Shown piece by piece: positions 31,865 to 40,770 of a stretch of DNA of 64,000 nt (position 1 is the first letter of the stretch; each line of letters starts with the position of its first letter). Source of the stretch: Amorphoplanes friuliensis DSM 7358. Lineage in GTDB: Bacteria; Actinomycetota; Actinomycetes; Mycobacteriales; Micromonosporaceae. The translations under genes and the position numbers were made by a program. The stretch is from the NCBI RefSeq assembly GCF_000494755.1, contig NC_022657.1, positions 9,206,001 to 9,270,000 of the forward strand. Direction: 5' to 3'. The notes beneath the pieces were generated by a model. The model was not told the DNA's origin. It did no database searches and saw only the letters and a program-made list of their open reading frames with translations.

Positions 31865-32913
31865 CCCGTAGCGTCCAGACGCCGCTGCACATCGACGTCC
31901 GGCGCGGCGCGGTCGCCGACCTCGGCCGGATACTCGCCGACGGCCGCATCTCCGCCGGCGGCGACGTCGCCGTGGTCGTCGGCCCCGGCCAGGGCGAACG
32001 CATCGCCGACATGATCCGGCCGTCGCTGGGCTCCGCCGACGTCTACACGACCACCGGCGGCACCCTCGACGCCGCGCTCGAGCTCGCCGCCAAGCTGCGC
32101 TCCCGCTCGTACGACGCGGTCGTCGGCATCGGCGGCGGCAAGACCATCGACGCCGCCAAGTACGCCGCGAACCGCTGGGGCATGCCGATGGTCTCGGTGG
32201 CCACCAGCCTCGCGAACGATGGCATCGCCTCCCCCGTCGCCAGCCTGATCAACGACGGCATCAAAGGCTCCTACGGCGTCCACATCCCGTACGCCGTGAT
32301 CGTCGACCTGGACTTCGTCGAGAACGGCCCGGAACGCGTCAACCGCGCCGGCATCGGCGACGTGATCAGCAACATCAGCGCGCTGGCCGACTGGGACCTG
32401 GGCCGCGAGGTCCGCGGCGAACCCGTCGACGGCCTGGCCGCGTCCCTGTCCCGCGTCGGCGCCGAGGCCATCCTCACGATGCCCGGCGACATGCAGGACG
32501 ACGCGTTCGTCACGGTCCTCGCCGAAACCCTGATCTCCAGCGGCCTCGCCATGGCAGTCTGCGGCAGCAGCCGGCCGTGCAGCGGTGGCTGCCACGAAAT
32601 CATCCACGCGACGGACACGCTCTTCCCGGGTACGGCCTCCCACGGCGAACTGGCCGGCCTCGGCGCCCTCTTCTGCACCTACCTCCGCGGCGACGAGCGG
32701 CGCTTCGCCCAGATGTCCGACTGCCTCGTCCGCCACAACCTGCCCCGTACCCCGGCCGACGTCGGCCTCGACATCAGCCAGTTCGTGGAGGTCGTCGAGT
32801 TCGCCCCGAAAACCCGCCCCGACCGGTACACGATCCTGGAACACCTGGCGATGAGCCCGGACGAGATCCGCAGGAAGCTGACCGAATATGCCGACGCCGT
32901 CGCCGACCGCTGA
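31852..32913 (+). CDS. Glycerol-1-phosphate dehydrogenase-like (iron-containing ADH family)
   Basis: The protein has 353 residues. The NAD-binding part has VVGIGGGKTIDAAKYAA and the family segment SVATSLANDGIASPVASL. The metal site is formed by the Asp in GIGDVISN and by His in GCHEIIHA and ASHGELAGLG. The pattern is that of AraM/EgsA enzymes, which reduce dihydroxyacetone phosphate to sn-glycerol-1-phosphate, the archaeal stereoisomer, also used by some bacteria. It overlaps its neighbours by 13 and 26 bases. Other polyol phosphates remain possible substrates. Confidence 0.85.
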   Translation: MPLLARSVQTPLHIDVRRGAVADLGRILADGRISAGGDVAVVVGPGQGERIADMIRPSLGSADVYTTTGGTLDAALELAAKLRSRSYDAVVGIGGGKTIDAAKYAANRWGMPMVSVATSLANDGIASPVASLINDGIKGSYGVHIPYAVIVDLDFVENGPERVNRAGIGDVISNISALADWDLGREVRGEPVDGLAASLSRVGAEAILTMPGDMQDDAFVTVLAETLISSGLAMAVCGSSRPCSGGCHEIIHATDTLFPGTASHGELAGLGALFCTYLRGDERRFAQMSDCLVRHNLPRTPADVGLDISQFVEVVEFAPKTRPDRYTILEHLAMSPDEIRRKLTEYADAVADR

Positions 32914-33625
32914 CCCAACCGTGGAAAAACCCCCCACCCCAGACGACTACTACCGGGTCAACCGGGGCGGAGGCCTGTTCAGCGAAGCCCTGAGCCAGCG
33001 CATCGGCGCCCGCATCGCGGTCTTCGCCCACAAACACAAACTGGCGCCCACGGTCCTCACGGTCGCCAACCTCGGCCTCAGCTGCCTGGTGTCGTTCGTG
33101 GTCGTCGCCTCCGCCGGCCCGGTCGCCAACGACCGCGTCTGGGCCTGGCCGATCGGCCTCCTCGCCCTGGTCGGCTGGCAACTCGCGTACGCCCTGGACT
33201 GCTCGGACGGCCAACTGGCTCGCGTCACCGGCCAGACCAGCACAGCCGGCGGTCGCGTCGACGTCCTCTGCGACGTCGCCGGGCAGATCGCGCTGGTGGC
33301 GGCGCTGTCCGCGGTGGCCGAGGCCCAGGTCCCGGAAACACCCGCATGGCTCGTGGCCGCCTTCGCCGGCACCTGGATGGTCAACCTGGTGACGTCGGTG
33401 ATGCAGGGCGGCGACCAGGCGGCCAGCATGGTCACCAGCCGCTCGCTGCCGGTCCGGGTGGCCAAGCTCGTCCGGGATTATGGCGCGGTGATTGCGGTGG
33501 CCGGTGTGGTTTTGACTGTTGCGCCACAGTGGACGGTTTGGCTCGTCAGCGCCTTCACCTTGATCAACGGGGCGTTTCTTGCGGCCAGTATTGCCTTCTC
33601 TGGCCGGGCGGCTCTCAAAGGCTGA
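32888..33625 (+). CDS. CDP-alcohol phosphatidyltransferase-family membrane enzyme
   Basis: The protein has 245 residues. The full catalytic motif D-x2-D-G-x2-A-R-x8-G-x3-D-x3-D is present (Asp104, Asp107, Gly108, Ala111, Arg112, Gly121, Asp125, Asp129), with about five membrane helices. These enzymes transfer a phospho-alcohol from a CDP donor to a second alcohol and release CMP. The gene overlaps the dehydrogenase by 26 bases. A natural reading is that the operon makes an activated head group, makes glycerol-1-phosphate, and joins two alcohols into a phosphodiester lipid or solute. A terminator hairpin and a repeat array follow. Confidence 0.9.
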   Translation: MPTPSPTADPTVEKPPTPDDYYRVNRGGGLFSEALSQRIGARIAVFAHKHKLAPTVLTVANLGLSCLVSFVVVASAGPVANDRVWAWPIGLLALVGWQLAYALDCSDGQLARVTGQTSTAGGRVDVLCDVAGQIALVAALSAVAEAQVPETPAWLVAAFAGTWMVNLVTSVMQGGDQAASMVTSRSLPVRVAKLVRDYGAVIAVAGVVLTVAPQWTVWLVSAFTLINGAFLAASIAFSGRAALKG

Positions 33626-33649
33626 CTCAGGTCCTGCCCTAGCTCCGAC

Positions 33650-33680
33650 GAGGCCCCAGCTGTCCGGCAGCTGGGGCCTC
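33650..33680 (+). terminator. Terminator of the lipid-like operon
   Basis: GAGGCCCCAGCTG and CAGCTGGGGCCTC form a perfect 13-bp stem around TCCGG, 25 bases after the stop codon. It shows no T-run. It immediately precedes the palindrome array and may be its first, diverged unit. Confidence 0.7.
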
Positions 33681-33696
33681 ACCGCATCTCGCCTCA

Positions 33697-34449
33697 AGCC
33701 CAACATCACCGAAGTGGGCTCGGCCTGGCTTCCGCAAAGGCCCAACATCCGGGAAGCTGGGCCTAGCCCAGACCGCGAAAGCCCAACATCCGCGAAGTTG
33801 GGCTTAAACCGGACCACGAAGGCCCAACATCCGCGAAGCTGGGCCTAACCCAGACCGCGAAAGCCCAACATCCGCGAAGCTGGGCCTAACCCAGACCACG
33901 AAAGCCCAACATCCGCGAAGCTGGGCCTAACCCAGACCACGAAAGCCCAACATCCGCGAAGTTGGGCCTAACCCGGACCACGAAGGCCCAACATCGTTGA
34001 GGTTGGGCTGATCCGGGTGGGCCACGGCCACGATGTGCTGCTCGGCCTGCTTGTCGAGCCAGGCGCCATGAAGGCCCAACTTCCTTGAAGTCGGGTCCAA
34101 CCCAGCCCCGCGAAGGGCCAACACCCTTGAAGTCGGGCTTGAACGGGGCCGCGAAGGCCCAACAACCGTGACCGGCGAGGAGCGCGGCTTCGCGGGTCGG
34201 TCGAGGCCTGGTTTGGGCGGTCGGGACGTTCTTGGGGGCGTGCCGCCAAGGGATTGCGGCCAGGCCCAGGTGCCCGCGAAGTCAGGCCCCCAGGCCACCA
34301 CGCCCCAACATCCGTGAAGTCGGCCGCAGTCAGCCTCGGAGGCCCAACATCCGCGAAGTAGGGCCCACACAACCCCATGAAACCCCAAAACCCCGGAAGT
34401 CGGGGCTGAGCGGGCTACACAAAGGCCCAACTTCAAAGAAGTTGGGCCT
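33697..34449. repeat. Tandem array of palindromes with 41-bp period
   Basis: Eight near-identical units start at 33697, 33739, 33780, 33821, 33862, 33903, 33944 and 33985: a first step of 42 bases and then six steps of exactly 41. Each unit is a 25-base hairpin, consensus RGCCCAAC-ATCCGCG-AAGYTGGGCY, plus a conserved 16-base joint (TAACCCAGACCACGAA). Diverged units continue near 34072, 34114, 34155, 34302, 34340 and 34380. They end with a perfect copy at about 34424-34449 (GGCCCAACTTC, AAA, GAAGTTGGGCC). The array fills the gap between two convergent genes (33625 and 34616). Joints are conserved, so this is not a CRISPR. No gene is supported in the region. Confidence 0.9.
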
Positions 34450-34615
34450 TGTATTCGGGGAAGCACGGACCTGGCAAGCATCTGGTGCCCGGCCCCAGTC
34501 TCAGCGGGCGCCGATCAGCGCCATGCACCCAGCCACAACAACGACCAGACAAACACCGCCGGCCCAGAACGGCCCCGATCGAACCGGAACTGGACGCCGT
34601 CACCTTCGTTCAAAA

Positions 34616-36154
34616 TCAAACGCGAACCGGAATAGCCGACGACGTACCCAACACCTTGCCAGTGTCATCGAGCGCTTCAGCGACAACGTATTCCGGCGTC
34701 CCCGGAAGCGTCAGTGTTGTCTCGAAGCCGGTCCGGTCGGCTTCAGCGGATTGGGTCAGGGCGCCAGGCTGGCCACCCGCACGAGCACGCCATTTGGAGA
34801 CCTTTGTCGACCCGTTCCAGCTGACGCTGACGATCACATTGCTGCCGTCGACGTGGAGGCCAAGGGCGGGCTGGTCGAGCGGAACGCCTGGCCACTCGGC
34901 CTTGTACGCTCGATAAGACTGGTTGTCCAGCGGCAGATGCCCATCAAGGCGAACCGTCCCGTCCGGGGCGTACTCGGTGAAGTAGGGCATCTGGCCCCAG
35001 CCGATAAAAGACCCACCATCGGCGAGTTCACGAAAACTGCCCTGTGTCGGCGCCGACAGTTTCGAAGGGTGCAGGAATTCGGAGACGAACGAAACGGTCC
35101 GGGCTGTCTCGTCGATCTTGAAAATCAGGCCGCGGGATTCCTCGCGTTCCTTGGTCACGCCCGCGCCGTTGTCGAAGACGCTGTACGACCCGTCGCGCCG
35201 CCGGCGGAAGTCATGCTGCCAGCTGAACTTGGACTTTTCGTCGACGGTGAAGTCGGATTTTTTGCCACCGATGCGCCACATCACGTCGCCGGTGCGCTTG
35301 TTGATTTTGTAGGTCGTCCAGGTGTGGCGGGCGGAGATGAGGATGTTGCCGTCGGCGTCGAGGCCGACTGAATTGGCGTGGAAGTAGTCGTAAGGCAGGT
35401 GCGCGGATTCGCCGCCTGGCAGCGGTGCGTACGACTCGGCCAGGCTGACGTGGTCACGGGCGCGCCACTCGAAGAGGCGCCGGCCCGTTCTGATGTCGAT
35501 CTCCTGGAGGACGCCGTCGTGGAGGACGCCGTCGGCCGGGCCGCCGGCGGACGTCAGGTCGTACGGGATCGGGTCGTAGATCCAGAAGAGGGCGGTGTCG
35601 TTCGGGGTGATGACGAAGTCGTGCTGGTCGGCCTGTTCGGAGCCGGCCGCGCGGACCCGGGTGATCTCGCGGTAGTTCGCGTCGGTGATGACGAACTCGC
35701 CCTGACCGACGCCCTGGCCGCCGGTGCCGCCGATGGTTCCTTCCCACCAGGTCAGCACGGGTTTGTTCTGGTACTGCTGCACCTTGAAGTCGATCGCCAC
35801 CGTCGCCGGGTCGGGGACCTTGCGGAACCAGACCGGTGAGCCTTTGTCGTCGACGATCAGCGGTCCCCACAGTCCGGTGCCGGACGCGGGCGTCAGGTAG
35901 ATGTATCCGGGCGCGGTCGCGGCGGCCGGCGTCGTGATGGTGACGTCCGGGAGGGTCCGCAGGTCAGGGCGGGAGCGGAACTTGGCGGGGGCGGGTGCGG
36001 CGGCCGCAGAAGCCTCTGGCGATTTGCCGTCGGTGTTGGCGATCGCGTAGCCGGCACCGCCGCCGGCCGCTGTGAACACCGCGGCACCACCCACGCCCAG
36101 CAGGACATTGCGGCGCGAGATCTTGGTTTCCGTCACCGGCCGAGCATTCCCCAT
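34616..36154 (-). CDS. TAT-secreted arylsulfotransferase (ASST)-like protein
   Basis: The protein has 512 residues. The N-terminus has a twin-arginine signal (KISRRNVLLGVGGAAVFTAAG), so it is exported folded. The rest is a beta-propeller with repeated strands typical of ASST-family proteins: GYIYLTPASG, QHDFVITPNDTALFWIYDP, YDYFHANSVGLDADGNILISARH and WRIGGKKSDF. His residues in QHDF and FHANS correspond to the expected catalytic area. The closest actinobacterial and fungal relatives are annotated arylsulfotransferase, but PAPS-independent sulfate transfer has been shown only for enterobacterial enzymes. Its exact reaction is therefore uncertain. ATG 36154 is used; GTG 36136 is a plausible alternative. 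Confidence 0.82.
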   Translation of the reverse strand: MGNARPVTETKISRRNVLLGVGGAAVFTAAGGGAGYAIANTDGKSPEASAAAAPAPAKFRSRPDLRTLPDVTITTPAAATAPGYIYLTPASGTGLWGPLIVDDKGSPVWFRKVPDPATVAIDFKVQQYQNKPVLTWWEGTIGGTGGQGVGQGEFVITDANYREITRVRAAGSEQADQHDFVITPNDTALFWIYDPIPYDLTSAGGPADGVLHDGVLQEIDIRTGRRLFEWRARDHVSLAESYAPLPGGESAHLPYDYFHANSVGLDADGNILISARHTWTTYKINKRTGDVMWRIGGKKSDFTVDEKSKFSWQHDFRRRRDGSYSVFDNGAGVTKEREESRGLIFKIDETARTVSFVSEFLHPSKLSAPTQGSFRELADGGSFIGWGQMPYFTEYAPDGTVRLDGHLPLDNQSYRAYKAEWPGVPLDQPALGLHVDGSNVIVSVSWNGSTKVSKWRARAGGQPGALTQSAEADRTGFETTLTLPGTPEYVVAEALDDTGKVLGTSSAIPVRV

Positions 36155-36166
36155 TTCGATGGGGAT

Positions 36167-37357
36167 CTACCTCGGTGCGGGGTGGGAATTCTCTGTGAGA
36201 GACGTGTAAACGTCGATGAGACGGCGGGTGACGACATCGGGATGAAACGCTTGTAGGTACCGCGTCCGGGCATTCGGCGCGACCGCTGCGGCGTCGACGC
36301 GGGCGATCGGCAGGGCAGCCGCCAGGGTCTCGGCGTCGGGCTTGACCACCCAGCCCGCGACCTGGGCGGACTCGTCGATGCCGAGCAGGTAGGGGATGCC
36401 GCCGACGTCCGTGCCGAGGACGGGCCGGCCCGCCGCCATCGCCTCCAGGATCACCGTCGGCAGCACGTCGTTCCAGGTCGGAACGGCCACGACCACCGAG
36501 GCCTGGTCGCGGGCGGCCTCCATGCCCGTACGGTCGAGCGCACCCAGGTAGGTCACGTCGTCGCGTTCGGCCGCGGCCTGCTCGGCGAGCGGTCGCAGTT
36601 CGCCGTCGCCGGCGATGCGCAACGGGCCGAGTGAGCCGTCCGGATGGCGGCGCCACGCGTCCAGCAGCAGCTCGAGACCCTTCTCGGGCGACAGCCGCGC
36701 CGCGTAGAGGAAGCCGTCCCCGAGCGGCGCCGGTTCGCCCGGGTCGGGGAGGCCGTTCGGCTTGATCACGATGCGTTCGTCCGGGATGCCGTAATCCCGC
36801 AGGTGTGCGGCGATCCGCCCGGTGAGGGCGATGTAGCGGTCCACGGACTTCCACGTCGGCCGGTGCACGGCCAGCGTCGTCGCCATCAGCGCGCTCTGCG
36901 CCGCCGACCCGCGGTAGCACTTGTGCACGACGGCGGGCCAGCCGAACGCCTTGCCGCGGCAGTCGTGGCAGTTGTGCCCGTCCCGGAAGTACAGCCCCGA
37001 GGAGCAGACCTGGCGGTAGTTGTGGACCGTCTGCACGACCGGCACGCCGTGCTCGTGGGCTGTACGGACCACCCAGGGCGACAGCAGCGGGTACGGGTTG
37101 TGCAGGTGCAGCAGGTCCGGCCGCTCCCGTTGCAGGAGCTCGGAGAGGTCACGCTGGGCAGCCCGGCCGTAGATCGGTGACAGCGGCAGCAACGCCTTCT
37201 GGGCGAGCGGCAGGTCCCCGATCGAGTCGGAGGCCCGCTGGAACGGGAGCACCTCGATCCCGGCCGCCGTGAGCTGGGCGATCTCCGTGTCGACGATGAC
37301 GTTCTCGCCGGACGGGATCGCCTCGCGGTATCTGTTGTGCGCAACGACGACCTTCAC
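36167..37357 (-). CDS. GT4-family glycosyltransferase
   Basis: The protein has 396 residues from GTG 37357 (VKVVVAHNRYREAIPSGEN). It has two Rossmann-like halves (GT-B). The nucleotide-sugar half has FLYAARLSPEKGLELLLDAW and the E-x7-E segment SVVVAVPTWNDVLPTVILEAMAAGRPVLGT. A Cys-rich insertion (CSSGLYFRDGHNCHDCRGK) is typical of a bacterial exopolysaccharide subgroup. It uses a nucleotide sugar to extend a polysaccharide or glycolipid at the cytoplasmic membrane. The ASST-like gene lies 12 bases downstream and is probably co-transcribed. It is divergent from the Fpg/Nei gene, 24 bases away. Confidence 0.9.
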   Translation of the reverse strand: MKVVVAHNRYREAIPSGENVIVDTEIAQLTAAGIEVLPFQRASDSIGDLPLAQKALLPLSPIYGRAAQRDLSELLQRERPDLLHLHNPYPLLSPWVVRTAHEHGVPVVQTVHNYRQVCSSGLYFRDGHNCHDCRGKAFGWPAVVHKCYRGSAAQSALMATTLAVHRPTWKSVDRYIALTGRIAAHLRDYGIPDERIVIKPNGLPDPGEPAPLGDGFLYAARLSPEKGLELLLDAWRRHPDGSLGPLRIAGDGELRPLAEQAAAERDDVTYLGALDRTGMEAARDQASVVVAVPTWNDVLPTVILEAMAAGRPVLGTDVGGIPYLLGIDESAQVAGWVVKPDAETLAAALPIARVDAAAVAPNARTRYLQAFHPDVVTRRLIDVYTSLTENSHPAPR

Positions 37358-37381
37358 GCCGGGAAACGCTACCGTTAGGGC

Positions 37382-38242
37382 GTGCCCGAGCTTCCCGAGG
37401 TCGAGGCGCTCGCCGCTTACCTGCGGGAGCGTGCGGTCGGCCACGCCGTCGAGCGCTTCGAGGTGTCCTCGTTCAGCGCGCTGAAAACGTACGATCCGCC
37501 GCCGAGCGCGGTCGCCGGACTGGTGATCACCAGCGCCGGCCGCCACGGGAAGTTCCTCGACCTGACCTTCGGCGACGACCTGCACCTCGTGGTGCACCTG
37601 GCCCGGGCGGGTTGGCTGCACTATCGGGACGCGTTCAAGTCGCCCCTGCCGCTCAAGCCGGGCAGCGGGCCCATCGCGATCCGGGTGCGCCTCGATGACG
37701 GGTCCGGGTTCGACCTGACCGAGGCCGGGACGCAGAAGTCGCTGGCGGCGTACCTGGTGAGGGACCCGGCGGAGGTCCCCGGCGTCTCCCGGCTGGGGCC
37801 GGACGCGCTGGCGGTGAGCCGGGACGAGTTCGCCGAGCGCCTCCGCAGCCGCCGCGGCCAGGTCAAGGGTGTGCTGACCGACCAGGAGGTGCTCGCCGGC
37901 ATCGGCAACGCCTACTCCGACGAGATCCTGCACGTGGCGAAGATGTCGCCGTTCGCGCTGACGAGCAAGCTCACCGACGAGCAGATCACCACTCTGTTCG
38001 ACGCGATGCGGCAGGTGGAGACCGACGCCGTCACCCGCTCGGTGGGCCAGAAGGCCGCCGAGCTCAAAGGCGAAAAAAGGGCCGGCATGCGCGTCCACGC
38101 CCGGACGGGTCTGCCCTGCCCGGTCTGCGGCGACAACGTCCGTGAGGTGTCCTTCGCCGACAAGAGCCTGCAGTACTGCGCGACCTGCCAGACCGGCGGC
38201 AAGCCCCTCGCCGATCGACGCCTCTCGAAGCTGATCCGCTGA
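37382..38242 (+). CDS. Fpg/Nei-family DNA glycosylase/AP lyase
   Basis: The protein has 286 residues from GTG 37382. After Met removal the catalytic Pro and Glu are PELPEVE. The catalytic-side Lys is in RHGKFLDL (Lys57), the helix-two-turn-helix is GIGNAYSDEIL, and the C-terminal zinc finger has CPVCG and CATC. It excises oxidised bases and cuts the abasic strand. Compared with classical MutM, the sequence around residues 60-110 suggests the actinobacterial Nei/Fpg-like branch, so specificity for 8-oxoguanine or for oxidised pyrimidines is open. It stands alone, facing away from the GT4 gene. Confidence 0.92.
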   Translation: MPELPEVEALAAYLRERAVGHAVERFEVSSFSALKTYDPPPSAVAGLVITSAGRHGKFLDLTFGDDLHLVVHLARAGWLHYRDAFKSPLPLKPGSGPIAIRVRLDDGSGFDLTEAGTQKSLAAYLVRDPAEVPGVSRLGPDALAVSRDEFAERLRSRRGQVKGVLTDQEVLAGIGNAYSDEILHVAKMSPFALTSKLTDEQITTLFDAMRQVETDAVTRSVGQKAAELKGEKRAGMRVHARTGLPCPVCGDNVREVSFADKSLQYCATCQTGGKPLADRRLSKLIR

Positions 38243-38424
38243 TCACTCAGAGTGTTCGACCCGTATCCCGGGGGAAAGCAGCCACAACGTCCGCTTCTTC
38301 TCTGCCGTTCCATCGGTATAGTGGCCCGGTCCCACGCTTCCGTCCGCGGCGCGCGGGTACCGGCGGCCCCGGCCGGAGCCCCCAGGGTCGTGGCAGTGCG
38401 TAATGTTCTCGGTGTGGGCGGTAC

Positions 38425-39996
38425 GTGATGCGGGAGGACGTAGGCGAGGTGACCACGAGCCTCCAACGCCCGGGAACGAGCAAGAGCCGGAGCGGTATGC
38501 CGTACGACAGCTTCGAGTGGCAGCAGGATCCGCCCCAGAGCAGCAGCGGGGTGCCCCGGTCGGCCTGGACCCGATCACACAAGCGTCTGTCCCGCTGGCA
38601 CCGTCCGTACACCCTGATCCTGATCATCTTGGATCTGGTCTCGGCGATGCTGGCCAGCCTCCTGGCCGTGTCCTTCATCCAGAAGGCCAGCTCCGGCTTC
38701 CAAGGCCGCGAGGGAGTTTTCTACTTCGTCGCCTTCGTCGGCCTGCCCCTCGGCTGGCTCTTCATCCTCTGGGCCAACGGCAGCTACGACCGCCGCTACC
38801 TGGGCCTGGGCAGCGAAGAGTTCAAACGGGTGGTCCGCGCCTTCGTCACGGTCGTGGCCTGCGTCTCCCTGCTCTCCTTCGCCACCAAGACCCAGCTCTC
38901 CCGCGTGACGATCGCGTACGTCTCGATCGCGGCGCTGATCTTCATCCTGTTCTGCCGCTACTCGGCCCGCCAGGTCCTCCACGTAGCCCGCAAACGCACC
39001 GGCCACGGCGCCCACCGGATGATCCTGATGGGCACACTCCCCGAGGCCCTCGAGGTCTACACGGCGGTCACCCGCAGCCCCGCAGCCGGCCTGATCCCCG
39101 TCGCGATCCACCTCACCGACGGCTATTCCGCCGCCCGCGGCATAGAAACCCCGGTCCCGGTCTACGCCAGCCGGGACGTCCTCGCCCTGGTCCGCGAGGT
39201 CAGCGCCGACACTATCGCCGTCTGCGGCTCCGCCAGCGCCGAACCGGGTGAGCTCCGCCGCCTGGCCTGGGCCCTCGAAGGCACCGGCGTCGACCTCGTC
39301 GTCGCCCCCCAGCTCACCGACATCGCCGGCCCACGCGTCCACATCCGCCCGATCGAAGGCCTCCCGCTCCTCCACGTCGAAGAGCCCACCCTGTCCGGCC
39401 CCGGCTGGCTGGCAAAAAACCTCCTCGACCGGGTCGCCGCCTTCTTCGGCCTGCTCTTCCTGACCCCCGTCCTCGGCATCATCGCCCTGGGCATCCGCCT
39501 GGCCAGCCCCGGCCCGGTCTTCTTCCGCCAGCCCCGCGTAGGCCACGAAGGCCGCACCTTCCGCGTGTGGAAGTTCCGCACCATGGACGTCGACGCCGAA
39601 GAACGCAAAGCCACCCTCGAAGAGCTCAACGAAGCCGACGGCATGCTCTTCAAGCTCAAAGAAGACCCCCGCATCTTCAAATTCGGCAGCAAACTCCGCG
39701 CCACGTCCCTCGACGAACTCCCCCAGCTCATCAACGTCCTCAAGGGCGAGATGTCCCTGGTCGGCCCCCGCCCCCTCCCCGCCGACGACGGCGACTACCT
39801 GGGCGACGTCCGCCGCCGCCTCCTGGTCCGCCCCGGCATCACCGGCCTCTGGCAGGTCAGCGGCCGCTCCGACCTGTCGTGGGACGAGGCCGTCCGCCTC
39901 GACCTCTACTACGTCGACAACTGGTCCCTCACCTACGACCTGAGCATCCTCTGGCGAACAATCTGGGTAGTCCTCAAACGAAAAGGCGCGTATTAA
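38425..39996 (+). CDS. Polyprenyl glycosylphosphotransferase (exopolysaccharide initiating sugar transferase)
   Basis: The protein has about 523 residues. The N-terminal half has four or five membrane helices and a CoA-binding-like domain. The C-terminal catalytic domain has FRQPRVGHEGRTFRVWKFRTM, the SLDELPQLINVLKGEMSLVGPRP block and RPGITGLWQVSGRSDLSWDE. It moves a sugar-1-phosphate from UDP-sugar to undecaprenyl phosphate, the first step of exopolysaccharide or O-glycan assembly. The start could be GTG 38425, ATG 38428 or GTG 38449; the last has GGGAGG 12 bases upstream. Long repeats follow the gene. Confidence 0.92.
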   Translation: MMREDVGEVTTSLQRPGTSKSRSGMPYDSFEWQQDPPQSSSGVPRSAWTRSHKRLSRWHRPYTLILIILDLVSAMLASLLAVSFIQKASSGFQGREGVFYFVAFVGLPLGWLFILWANGSYDRRYLGLGSEEFKRVVRAFVTVVACVSLLSFATKTQLSRVTIAYVSIAALIFILFCRYSARQVLHVARKRTGHGAHRMILMGTLPEALEVYTAVTRSPAAGLIPVAIHLTDGYSAARGIETPVPVYASRDVLALVREVSADTIAVCGSASAEPGELRRLAWALEGTGVDLVVAPQLTDIAGPRVHIRPIEGLPLLHVEEPTLSGPGWLAKNLLDRVAAFFGLLFLTPVLGIIALGIRLASPGPVFFRQPRVGHEGRTFRVWKFRTMDVDAEERKATLEELNEADGMLFKLKEDPRIFKFGSKLRATSLDELPQLINVLKGEMSLVGPRPLPADDGDYLGDVRRRLLVRPGITGLWQVSGRSDLSWDEAVRLDLYYVDNWSLTYDLSILWRTIWVVLKRKGAY

Positions 39997-40232
39997 TCCG
40001 CCGCCCAGGAAATTTGTTCGAGCTCAACCGCCAGGTCAACTTCAAGATCAGATTCAAGGTCAGATTCAAGGTCATGTCGTGCCTGGTTGCATGTCCCTGA
40101 TCGTCGCTCCCGCCGAGACCGGGCACGGGCAACCACTCGCCCAGCGGCTCGTAACCGGCCCCCCGCACCCTGCCAGCTCCGTGCTCCCCAAGATCAAGCC
40201 CCCCTCACCGATGTGCGCCTCAAAGTTGTAGG

Positions 40233-40346
40233 GACTCGAGCCGGCGGACTCGGGCCAGCGGACTCGGACCGGCAGACTCGGACCGGCAGGGCGCGGGTCG
40301 GGCAGGCTCGGGCCGGCGTGCTCGGGCCGGCGTGCTCGGGCCGGAC
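40233..40346. repeat. 14-bp minisatellite
   Basis: About eight tandem copies of a 14-base unit, best form GACTCGGACCGGCA (40261-40274 and 40275-40288), vary toward TGCTCGGGCCGGCG at the right end. It lies at the left side of the long gene-free region 39997-41097. That region also holds the 228-bp and 84-bp repeats listed separately. No gene is supported there. Confidence 0.8.
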
Positions 40347-40729
40347 GCATGATCACCACAACATCAGCGAAGTTGGGCCAACATCGGCCACTTGAAGGCC
40401 CAACTTCAACGAAGTTGGGCTGGGTCGGGCGATTGCCTGCGCGCTGCAGGGCTGCGGAAACGGGTAGCTGAGCCGGACCCGGCCGATCGCGGGGCGCCAA
40501 TTCGGACCGGCAGGGCGCGGGCCGGGCAGGCTCGGGCCGGGCGGGCAGCTCGGGCCGGCGCGCTCGGGCCGGACGCATGATCACCACAACATCAGCGAAG
40601 TTGGGCCAACATCGGCCACTTGAAGGCCCAACTTCAACGAAGTTGGGCTGGGTCGGGCGATTGCCTGCGCGCTGCAGGGCTGCGGAAACGGCTAGCTGAG
40701 CCGGACCCGGCCGATCACGGGGCGCCAAT
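40334..40729. repeat. Direct repeat (168 bp, offset 228) carrying the palindrome family
   Basis: The block 40334-40501 recurs at 40562-40729 with only two base changes seen. Each copy contains a perfect palindrome GCCCAACTTC-AAC-GAAGTTGGGC (40398-40420 and 40626-40648) and a second half-diverged one. The palindrome is the same family as the 41-bp array at 33.7 kb. Confidence 0.88.
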
Positions 40730-40770
40730 CATCGCTGTGGAGCCGGGTATAAGCCGGGCCGCAGCGCCGG

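Noticed and set aside
33697..34449. CRISPR array
   Set aside because: The 16-base segments between the palindromes are themselves conserved, the repeat is too short, and no cas gene is present. It is a tandem palindrome array.
33626..34615. Several open frames of 80-180 codons in the repeat array
   Set aside because: The 41-base period is not a multiple of three, so any unit reads differently in turn. The frames exist only because stops are rare in this GC-rich repeat, and no ribosome site or known domain is seen.
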